Source: Clostridia bacterium (lineage in GTDB: Bacteria > Bacillota_A > Clostridia > Oscillospirales > CAG-272). From it: DNA of 64,000 nt. The notes under the pieces are model-generated. The model did no database searches. It worked only from the letters and a program-made list of their open reading frames with translations, and was not told where the DNA came from. Below, one piece after another: positions 14,120-20,903 of the stretch; within the stretch, counting starts at the first letter, position 1; every line of letters begins with the position of its first letter. The position numbers and the translations under genes were made by a program. The stretch lies in contig JAGBRZ010000151.1 in the NCBI GenBank assembly GCA_017632155.1, positions 1-64,000 on the forward strand, read 5' to 3'.

Positions 14120-14498
14120 AGTTAATCTCCTTTACTAAGTTCAGAGTTGCACATTTTTCAAGTAAATAATGTGCTGAATTTGCACATTTTCGCACTTCTT
14201 ATTGCATATGTTCCCACATTTCAATATTCTTTTCATGCAAATGTACCGACATTTCAATATTCGTCAGGAAAACCGTACAGTTTCAGTGACGAATCCTGTC
14301 TATGCATATCTATGCAGAAATCTCATTTCTTATACATACTATGAATGTAGTTAAAAAATGTTCCCTATAGGGTATAATTTCATACACACAAAAACAGCTA
14401 TGTGTAGAGTTTGCTATACTAACCGCAGAGACATAACGGCGTACCGATATATCTCTGCGATCACATTACGGTCATAATGTTACTATGGCGGCGTAAGG
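14120..14498. other. 379-base gap between endolysin and holin genes
   Basis: No gene is supported. The stretch is AT-rich, holds two direct repeats (14208-14262), several TTGCACATTTT words (14145-14194) and the 10-base palindrome CCCTATAGGG (14363-14372) directly before a TATAAT (14373-14378) on the plus strand. It may separate control of the holin from the rest of the late operon. Confidence 0.4.
14208..14262. repeat. 22-base direct repeat, 33 bases apart
   Basis: Two copies at 14208-14229 and 14241-14262 share ATGT, CC and the identical 14-base core ACATTTCAATATTC; two positions differ. The period of about three helical turns suggests binding of a dimeric or cooperative protein. Confidence 0.55.
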
Positions 14499-15308
14499 TT
14501 ACTGAACGCTGATAAGACAGGTAAGTTCTGGTTTGTTGCTGATGTATCCTGGACCTTTGTAAGTCTCTATGTGATACCATCCAGTATCAGGAGAGATGTC
14601 GATAAGGTTAAACTTGTTACCCTTGTGTGCGGTGAACAGGACCTTACCTACTGGTTTTCCAGCGGCGTTCATCTCGTCCGTCTTCCTGACATTCACGCTT
14701 CCACCGATGACATACACCATCTGCTTTGTAGGCGTGGGCGGTTCAGGCGGTACAGGGGGTTCAGGAGGCACAGGCGGATCAGGGTAAGGCTCCGCATCCG
14801 GCCCATCGTTCAGAACTATGGCCGTGTGTCCCTTCGTCTTAGTACATAAGATCATTCCATGAGAAAGCTTGTCAGGAGAATCCGTATACTCCTCCCCCAC
14901 CATCTCCTCAAACTCGCCTGTTGCCAACAGCCTGGTAGGTTCTGAAGCAGTGTTGAAGTCATTGATCTTAATGCCGGAGTAAAGGATACATACCCTGACC
15001 AGAGATGAGCAATCGCACTCGCAAGGTGTCTCCACCTTCGCACAATCGAATCCAAGCGGTTTAACGGCTGTATAGAGCGTGTTCCTCTTCGCTTGGCTAT
15101 AACCTATGGCAGAGTTCTCGCAAGCTGCTCTCATGTCATATACGAGCTTCTGAGCAACCTCAGAGGATTTAGGACGGAAGACCCTCCACCCTTTCTTGTT
15201 CTTATACCACGCCTGAATGCGTAGTTCTTTCCCTGTCTGATCTCCAGGCTCTCCGCCTGATGCTGTCCCTTTCTCGTTTCCGACAGCGTTACCGATATAT
15301 ACCGTCAT
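14499..15308 (-). CDS. endolysin: NlpC/P60-like amidase or peptidase with SH3 domain
   Basis: 269 residues without a signal peptide, so release needs the holin. Residues about 5-165 form the catalytic domain: NEKGTASGGEPGDQTGKE at the front, then DCSS with probable catalytic Cys100, and GHTAIVL with His161. Residues 172-195 are a Pro-Glu repeat linker. Residues 198-265 look like a bacterial SH3 wall-binding domain (SVNVRKT, WYHIETYKGPGYIS). It degrades host peptidoglycan. Placed beside the holin. Confidence 0.8.
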   Translation of the reverse strand: MTVYIGNAVGNEKGTASGGEPGDQTGKELRIQAWYKNKKGWRVFRPKSSEVAQKLVYDMRAACENSAIGYSQAKRNTLYTAVKPLGFDCAKVETPCECDCSSLVRVCILYSGIKINDFNTASEPTRLLATGEFEEMVGEEYTDSPDKLSHGMILCTKTKGHTAIVLNDGPDAEPYPDPPVPPEPPVPPEPPTPTKQMVYVIGGSVNVRKTDEMNAAGKPVGKVLFTAHKGNKFNLIDISPDTGWYHIETYKGPGYISNKPELTCLISVQ

Positions 15309-15322
15309 TATTCACCTCAATT

Positions 15323-15685
15323 TTATTTATTATCAGGCTGGACAGGATATTCATCAGCGGTCTCGGCAAAAAATATATAAAGTGCATTATAATCACTAAC
15401 GCAACCAGTATAAAACCAATACCCATCATCTATGTACGCTCTAACAAGAGAGACCACATCGTCAAATTCAGTGTCACTGAACACAACATTGCAACCAGTT
15501 GAATATGCTTCCCAAATCTCTCCGGCAGTCTTGTTGCATTCATACAAATTCGTATCCGGATTATTTGTGATACCAACAACGAGTCCACCACCGCTGCTAC
15601 CTTCTGCAATCCCACTCTCCATGTGATTCAGTTTCTCAGCTGTGACAGTATCTCCAGTTGTCCAATTTTGTTTTGTATAAGCCAT
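15323..15685 (-). CDS. receptor-binding accessory protein A (fibre docking module)
   Basis: 120 residues. Residues 1-28 (KQNWTTGDTVTAEKLNHMESGI) are the phage-fibre docking motif found also in the next upstream gene. A Gly-rich hinge follows, then a C-terminal domain with no recognised family. Probably displayed at the tail tip. Confidence 0.65.
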   Translation of the reverse strand: MAYTKQNWTTGDTVTAEKLNHMESGIAEGSSGGGLVVGITNNPDTNLYECNKTAGEIWEAYSTGCNVVFSDTEFDDVVSLVRAYIDDGYWFYTGCVSDYNALYIFFAETADEYPVQPDNK

Positions 15686-15719
15686 TGGTTAATCTCCTTA
15701 TTTTGTGTCATCAGGTTCA

Positions 15720-16139
15720 TTAGGCTTCTGGAGGAGCCGGGTAATAATCGGAAAGCCAAAACTTTGCCGTATCACTACCACTGCCTTCCGCATTAAGCGT
15801 TCCCGTTTCAAAATAATATTCCCAATCACCGCTATCGACTTTTTCTTTATCTGCTTTGATGATTGTATTTACTAAACCAATATAGAATGTGGTTACGTCA
15901 TGAGTGTCATAATTTTCATATTCGCATTTAAAAGCCACTTGCTTCGTTTTCATCAATTCAAACAAGTCTGCTAATGTTATCTGAGGTTGCAGAACCCCAT
16001 AAACGCCATCGTCCTCAATCCGTTCAATGGTAGTATCGAATATCACAACATAAGAACTGCTGATTCCGTCTTCCATGTGGTTAAGCTTATCGGCAGTTAC
16101 GGTGTCACCTGTAGTCCATGTTTGCTTTTCGTAAGCCAT
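15720..16139 (-). CDS. receptor-binding accessory protein B (paralogous docking module)
   Basis: 139 residues with the same start (KQTWTTGDTVTADKLNHMEDGI) as the neighbour, but an unrelated C-terminal part that is acidic and beta-rich. The pair looks like one fibre N-terminus duplicated and joined to different tips. Clear ribosome binding site; function inferred from context. Confidence 0.65.
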   Translation of the reverse strand: MAYEKQTWTTGDTVTADKLNHMEDGISSSYVVIFDTTIERIEDDGVYGVLQPQITLADLFELMKTKQVAFKCEYENYDTHDVTTFYIGLVNTIIKADKEKVDSGDWEYYFETGTLNAEGSGSDTAKFWLSDYYPAPPEA

Positions 16140-16150
16140 ATTTTTTCTCC

Positions 16151-16390
16151 TTACTCGATAATCATTGATCCGACTTTACCAGTTCCGACCTTGGCGCTCT
16201 TAGCGTCACCGCCGCCACCACCTCCAGGAATAATCCACTCGGAAGACTCAGAGTCGAAGAAATATTCCTTACCTGTATCGACTTCCCTGAACTTGGAGCC
16301 TGTGTTGATTCCCTCAGTAGGCTTTGTATCCGTGCTGAGTCCTGCATATACGCAGTAACCCGTGCCGGAAGAGTAATTCAAACTAACCAT
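16151..16390 (-). CDS. short fibre-docking protein with Gly-rich hinge
   Basis: 79 residues. Residues 1-53 match closely the N-terminus of the 542-residue protein upstream (LNYSSGTGYC, YAG, STD-KPT, TGSKF, DTG-EY). They are followed by six Gly and a short tail. It looks like the docking module without an adhesin, either a truncated duplicate or a stand-alone adaptor. Confidence 0.65.
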   Translation of the reverse strand: MVSLNYSSGTGYCVYAGLSTDTKPTEGINTGSKFREVDTGKEYFFDSESSEWIIPGGGGGGDAKSAKVGTGKVGSMIIE

Positions 16391-16409
16391 GCTGAACTCC
16401 TTCTATTAA

Positions 16410-16814
16410 TTATTCGGTCTCTGTCCACCCATAAACTCCGGGTTCCCACACATTGTTATCCACATCGGATACCCAAACCTTATCGTTGTGCCGTACTTTG
16501 TCCCCCATCATATATGGGTTAGTCGAAGACGGCTGTACCCATTCAGGAATCACGGACGGATCAGGTATCAGGACTTCCGCAAACAGTGACGGGGAAACAT
16601 CAGGTGTCCACGCTTCCTGTGACATATGATCTTGCAGGACTTTGTAAAGCTTATCGTTATAGCAGACGCGGATTCCTACTGCGTACTCCACTCCTGCCGC
16701 CCAATATGCAGACAGCATCGGTGCTTCTGCCGCTTCGCCATCAGGAAGGGATGCTGCTGCTTTGTTCATTATTCTGCGGTACTTATCCGCATCAAGTCTT
16801 TTGAACTGAATCAT
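16410..16814 (-). CDS. tail-tip protein with two CBM5/12-like carbohydrate-binding modules
   Basis: 134 residues. Residues about 40-85 (VGIRVCYNDKLYKVLQDHMSQ then WTPDVSPSLFAEV) and 90-132 (WVQPSSTNPYMMGDKVRHNDKVW then VWEPGVYGWTE) each show the Trp/Tyr-rich strand pattern of carbohydrate-binding module family 5/12. It probably helps bind host wall sugars. It overlaps the 16811 gene by four bases. Confidence 0.75.
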   Translation of the reverse strand: MIQFKRLDADKYRRIMNKAAASLPDGEAAEAPMLSAYWAAGVEYAVGIRVCYNDKLYKVLQDHMSQEAWTPDVSPSLFAEVLIPDPSVIPEWVQPSSTNPYMMGDKVRHNDKVWVSDVDNNVWEPGVYGWTETE

Positions 16815-17020
16815 TCTGCACCCCCGAATATGATGTCAAGAGCATCCTGTGGGTCGAGCGGTTCTTGCTCTATAGGCTCGTCTGTTTCGTCGTATGTATA
16901 TCTGCAAGGAACGACATCCACAGCATCCTCGTATTTCAACCCTGTTTCAACCTGTAAGAGTTTCACGCCAAGGTCACTGTATCTGCGCTCTCTTAATCCA
17001 ACTTGTTCTACGATAATCAT
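16811..17020 (-). CDS. 69-residue tail-fibre-cluster protein
   Basis: Acidic small protein (EQVGLRERRYSDLGVKLLQVETG, then an Asp/Glu/Pro-rich C-terminal half). It lies between the LRR adhesin and the carbohydrate-binding gene, similar in position to small XkdX-type proteins in other Firmicutes phages, but it lacks a clear XkdX signature. Confidence 0.5.
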   Translation of the reverse strand: MIIVEQVGLRERRYSDLGVKLLQVETGLKYEDAVDVVPCRYTYDETDEPIEQEPLDPQDALDIIFGGAE

Positions 17021-17023
17021 GGC

Positions 17024-18652
17024 TTACTCCTCTACATATGTATAAGTGTTGGGGTCAGGGTAGTTCGACTTAGTCTTGTAATCGTTCAGCTTCCCTGTGG
17101 GAACATAGATGATACAGCTTGTCGGAAGGGAGCTGAATGCGTTGCTATTAGAGACTGATGGTGGTGACGATGGCTTGAAGTGTATCTCTTTCAAACCAAA
17201 GCAATTGGAGAATGCGTTTTGTCCTATAGAGGTCACGCTACTCGGAACAGTAAATTTAAGCAGACAAGCACAAGCAGAAAACACATACTGATTGATTGCC
17301 GTAACGCTTGGAAAAACAATTTCACGCAACGATTGGTTGGTTTGAAACACTCGTTGGTCTATTGATGTTGTGGTATAGGGGATAGGAACAGATTGTAATA
17401 ACCTACAGCCGTTAAACATGTATCCAGGAATCATTGTCATTTCTTTCGGCAAGCTTACCAATTTCAAGCTTGTACATGCATCGCATATGTAAGTGTAGGA
17501 ATTTAAAGCGTGTGGCGGAAATGTAATCGATTTAATGGAATAACAACTACTAAACACGCTTGCGGATATATCACTTACGCCGCTTGGAATCGTAACGTAT
17601 TCAAGTGAATAGCAGTCAAGAAAGGTATTCGACCGAAGACTTGTTACATCCCCAAGACGCACCGCTTTTACTGCGATTGAATAACACCTGTTTTCATAAA
17701 CAACCCCAGAATTACCATTTAACAACTGGACAGTAGAGCTGGCAGATAATGCGTATGTTCCGCTGTTTACGCCTATTTTAATTGTATATTTCCCAGGGGC
17801 GGAATATGTGTGGTTAGTATTTATTTGGTTGTTCCAACCTGTCAATGCTACCGTGCTGTGAGCCGTTCCGTCACCCCAATCAACATCAACTGATGCGCCT
17901 GAACTCCCGCACAGACCCAAATATGGGGATAACGCCGTGGGTAAAAGCTCTATGTCGATATGCGTCTTTCCATCCGTAGTAACATACAACTGCCCGATGT
18001 TGCACTTTCCCATAGCGGTCACTTGTGCTTTGGCATCAGCCAAAGTCCAGTTCCACCCCTGTGAGGTCAGACCGTCATGCGTGGGATTTGCGGGCAGTGC
18101 ATCCAGTGCGGCAAATTCTTCAGCCGTGTAGCTGTACAGAATCGTGCCGTCATAGTCGATGAAGTTGACATCCTTTGGCTCGACAGATACAGGAACGCTA
18201 CCTTCATACGTTCCTGTTACTCCAAACAGTTCAACATCCTTCTTGATATTCCCGGCAACAAGGTTCGCATCTCCCTTAATGGTCTGCGCTCCTGCAAGCC
18301 ATGAACCTGCGGATATGGTTTGGTCTGATGTTGTCGGAGTGTACGTTTCTGCGGATTTGGTAGGAGATATTGCTTCTACTGTAACGGAAGAAAGACCATC
18401 GTATCCATCATCAGCCGTGATAGTCTGCTCCGATGTTGTAGGTGTAGCAGTTTTAGATTGAAGGTTTCCACCGCCTCCGCTTTGGGGCTGCTTCACCCAT
18501 GCAGAGCTTACGCTGTTGAATCTGTATTCGTCACCTGTGTCTATTTCAGTGAACTTCGATCCGGTAGCCAAGCCCACGGTAGGCTTCGGGTCTGTGGAGC
18601 GCCCAGCGTACTCACAGTAGCCTGTACCAGATGAGTAGTTAAGATTTACCAT
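17024..18652 (-). CDS. putative tail adhesin with BspA-type leucine-rich repeats
   Basis: 542 residues. Residues 1-55 are the docking module shared with 16151-16390. About 60-150 hold two TPTTSxQTI repeats and an FGVTGTYEG motif common in phage tail proteins. About 165-330 contain a beta domain. About 330-500 carry five or six LRR_5/BspA-type repeats (VTIPSGVSDISASVFSSCYS, LVSLPKEMTMIPGYMFNGC, FTVPSSVTSIGQNAFSNC). LRR_5 domains are common in surface proteins of gut Firmicutes and Treponema. Here it is probably the main receptor-binding protein. Confidence 0.75.
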   Translation of the reverse strand: MVNLNYSSGTGYCEYAGRSTDPKPTVGLATGSKFTEIDTGDEYRFNSVSSAWVKQPQSGGGGNLQSKTATPTTSEQTITADDGYDGLSSVTVEAISPTKSAETYTPTTSDQTISAGSWLAGAQTIKGDANLVAGNIKKDVELFGVTGTYEGSVPVSVEPKDVNFIDYDGTILYSYTAEEFAALDALPANPTHDGLTSQGWNWTLADAKAQVTAMGKCNIGQLYVTTDGKTHIDIELLPTALSPYLGLCGSSGASVDVDWGDGTAHSTVALTGWNNQINTNHTYSAPGKYTIKIGVNSGTYALSASSTVQLLNGNSGVVYENRCYSIAVKAVRLGDVTSLRSNTFLDCYSLEYVTIPSGVSDISASVFSSCYSIKSITFPPHALNSYTYICDACTSLKLVSLPKEMTMIPGYMFNGCRLLQSVPIPYTTTSIDQRVFQTNQSLREIVFPSVTAINQYVFSACACLLKFTVPSSVTSIGQNAFSNCFGLKEIHFKPSSPPSVSNSNAFSSLPTSCIIYVPTGKLNDYKTKSNYPDPNTYTYVEE

Positions 18653-18680
18653 GATAATCTCCTTATAGACATAATGTTAT

Positions 18681-18902
18681 TTATTCGGTTACTTCATCGC
18701 CGTGGATGTACGTTTCGCCTTTAATGCGATCTCCGTAGTCACTGAGCATCACAACGCTGTGGACATTCACCTTGCTGACAGCCGCTGCGGACAGGCACTG
18801 ATGGTATTTCTGTTCCGCCTCGTTCCTACTCTCATGCTTTGTTGGAGGGACAATATCCACGGAGCCGCTGTTGCTTTTCTGGATTTCAAGAATTATAAAC
18901 AT
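18681..18902 (-). CDS. 73-residue tail-cluster protein
   Basis: Start at the ATG after AGGAGAAAGAAACG. It begins with a hydrophobic strand (MFIILEIQKS), then a helical NEAEQKYHQCLSAAAVSKV segment and a strand VHSVVMLSDYG. I recall this layout from small unnamed proteins near Clostridia phage fibres; function unknown. Confidence 0.55.
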   Translation of the reverse strand: MFIILEIQKSNSGSVDIVPPTKHESRNEAEQKYHQCLSAAAVSKVNVHSVVMLSDYGDRIKGETYIHGDEVTE

Positions 18903-18919
18903 CGTTTCTTTCTCCTGTG

Positions 18920-20098
18920 TTAATCGCAAATATAGTCAAAATAAAAATCCAATTCATTACCAGACGAGAACGAACCGCTTCCTGCGGCATATCTGCATGT
19001 CAATGTCCCGTTGGATTGTATTCGTCCTGCCAATGCTCTGCCACTATAGTATGCGGCGGTGGCCGTTCCTGCTAACGGTAGCGGCACATCTGCCGTTCCT
19101 ACCCAAATGTCTGAACCTGCCGATATACTTCCGGTCGCTTTTAGGTGCAGGTGTATGTTTACGTTACATCCGCGCCTATATGCGATGCAGTAATCCACAC
19201 TGCTATTCCCGGAAGTCTTATTAAACGAGCAAAATGACGATATATCGCCCTCGGTTCGCTGATAAAATGTCTTTGTTGGGAATACCTGTTCGCCGCTTGG
19301 TGCATCATTCACGGAAGATAAATTTTCAAGGAATACAACATCGTGGTCATAGTTACCCGTTATCCCAACTTCCACATACACGGTGTTTGTTGCTCCGCCA
19401 GTGTAATGTATATCAAATGCCCACGCTCCTACACCGCCCTTACTGCCTCCGTATGTCCGCCGGATTTTATCAACAAAAAGTGTTTCTCCAACGCTGTATT
19501 CCTGTGAGAAAATAGAATACGATCCATTTGTTGTGGGATATTGAATCCTGTGAATCTCTCCTGATTCCGTTCCAGCCCCTTGTGATTCTGGTATGAATAC
19601 CCTGAATTCAAGAACGGTGGCAAGCTCATCATCACCATAGTACATGATTCTGTACCAACCAGCTGACGATAGAGACGCAGACATTTTGTAGTCTGTTTCT
19701 ATTCCTATTACATTTCCTTGGAATTCAACATCTCCGATAAACGTAGACTGACCATCTACTGTAGCGTTTCCAATGACATGTATGTCTCCGGCAACCGTAA
19801 GGTCCTTCTCGTCAGCACCTGCGAACATGCTTGCGAATGCGTTCGTTGCTCCGTACATCCACTCAACCCACACAACATCACCAACCTGTGCCGACATTAT
19901 GTTCGTGTTGAACGGAACAAAATACTCATCTCCGAACGGCTCCGTAACTCCGATCTTGTTCGTTATCAGGGAGGGTGCAGTAGTGACTTTCGCCTTTCTC
20001 CGCTGCACCACGCCCTGTGTCTTTGCCTCGATTTCCTTGTCAATCATGGGCTTCATCGCACCCCACATCTCCAAGGCTTGTTTATTCATATCAGACAT
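18920..20098 (-). CDS. putative tail fibre / upper baseplate protein
   Basis: 392 residues. Residues 1-35 are helical and charged, then a beta barrel-like part (GDEYFVPFNTNIMSAQVGDVVWVEWMYG) typical of Firmicutes phage tail-tip proteins. A repetitive LTVAGDIHVIGNATVDG segment and Ser/Gly-rich beta domains follow to the end. Its 5' end overlaps the homing endonuclease gene by eight bases. Confidence 0.65.
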   Translation of the reverse strand: MSDMNKQALEMWGAMKPMIDKEIEAKTQGVVQRRKAKVTTAPSLITNKIGVTEPFGDEYFVPFNTNIMSAQVGDVVWVEWMYGATNAFASMFAGADEKDLTVAGDIHVIGNATVDGQSTFIGDVEFQGNVIGIETDYKMSASLSSAGWYRIMYYGDDELATVLEFRVFIPESQGAGTESGEIHRIQYPTTNGSYSIFSQEYSVGETLFVDKIRRTYGGSKGGVGAWAFDIHYTGGATNTVYVEVGITGNYDHDVVFLENLSSVNDAPSGEQVFPTKTFYQRTEGDISSFCSFNKTSGNSSVDYCIAYRRGCNVNIHLHLKATGSISAGSDIWVGTADVPLPLAGTATAAYYSGRALAGRIQSNGTLTCRYAAGSGSFSSGNELDFYFDYICD

Positions 20099-20903
20099 GT
20101 TGGATTGTCTCCTCTTCCCTCGGAACTCTTTTCCAGTGGAATCCTCCAGCTGTCTTCCTTGTCCCTTTCAGAACTTCGGAAAGTTTACCTTCGTTGGTGT
20201 TTGTTGCCATTGCTGCTTCACGTTGGCTGTAATATATCATTCCAGTTTCCACACACATTACTGGTTTTCTGCAAGCTTCGAGAACTGCTCTATTATGACT
20301 TTCCGAATGTGGCCTTGGCTTTCCTTTCTTGATATCGGAAAGTTTTTTGCAGTACTCTTCCGACATTTTTAATCCAGTGTTCCAAGGTTTCCTTCCTTTT
20401 AGGGTATCGGATATTTTTTTCTTTCGCTCTTCTGATAATGGCCTTCCACGATTGAACTCAGCGAGTCTTCTTGACATTTCTGCTTTCTGCTCTTCAGTGA
20501 ACCTTTTTACACCAGTATGTGCTTTAGACATGCGCTCTCTGTTCTTTGGGTCTGACCACCATTGTTTGGAACGCTTCCCTGTTTCTTTTATTTGCTCTTC
20601 TGTTGGAATTCTGCTTTCCCCACCAGTTGTGCAGTTATACCCGAACCCAAGGGACGGAGGAAATGTTTTGTACTTAGCAATAAGCATCTCCTCCATATTC
20701 ATAGCTTCCTTTTGAGATAAATCTGTGGCTACGATTTCATGTTTAATGTTATCCCACCCATACTTAGCGATTGCCGCTCTCATTACAGGGTGTTTGTCGT
20801 AGTGTTTTCCACCTATTCCCCATCTCTTCTTCGCAGACCCTTTGCATATTCCTACATATCTTTTCCCATTAGGGAACGTGTGAACGTATACTTTCCAAGT
20901 CAT
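20091..20903 (-). CDS. GIY-YIG homing endonuclease with NUMOD DNA-binding modules
   Basis: 270 residues. Residues 1-95 carry the GIY-YIG nuclease fold (VYVHTFPNGKRYVGI, later GWDNIKHEI and a catalytic-type Glu in MNMEEMLIAKY). Residues about 125-215 have three NUMOD3-like repeats (KMSEEYCKKLSDIKKGKPRP type). The C-terminal part (SQREAAMATNTNEGKLSEVLKG) is NUMOD1-like. It is a free-standing selfish endonuclease that makes a double-strand cut to spread itself. It is fitted between two tail genes with a four-base overlap on one side and eight on the other. Confidence 0.9.
   Translation of the reverse strand: MTWKVYVHTFPNGKRYVGICKGSAKKRWGIGGKHYDKHPVMRAAIAKYGWDNIKHEIVATDLSQKEAMNMEEMLIAKYKTFPPSLGFGYNCTTGGESRIPTEEQIKETGKRSKQWWSDPKNRERMSKAHTGVKRFTEEQKAEMSRRLAEFNRGRPLSEERKKKISDTLKGRKPWNTGLKMSEEYCKKLSDIKKGKPRPHSESHNRAVLEACRKPVMCVETGMIYYSQREAAMATNTNEGKLSEVLKGTRKTAGGFHWKRVPREEETIQHV

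Noticed and set aside
13605..14125. Long plus-strand ORFs opposite the holin
   Set aside because: Shadows of the holin and terminator; the minus-strand holin has a clear membrane segment and family layout.
14363..14378. Plus-strand promoter CCCTATAGGG-TATAAT
   Set aside because: The -10 box is perfect but no -35 box fits and no plus-strand gene follows, so not listed as a promoter.
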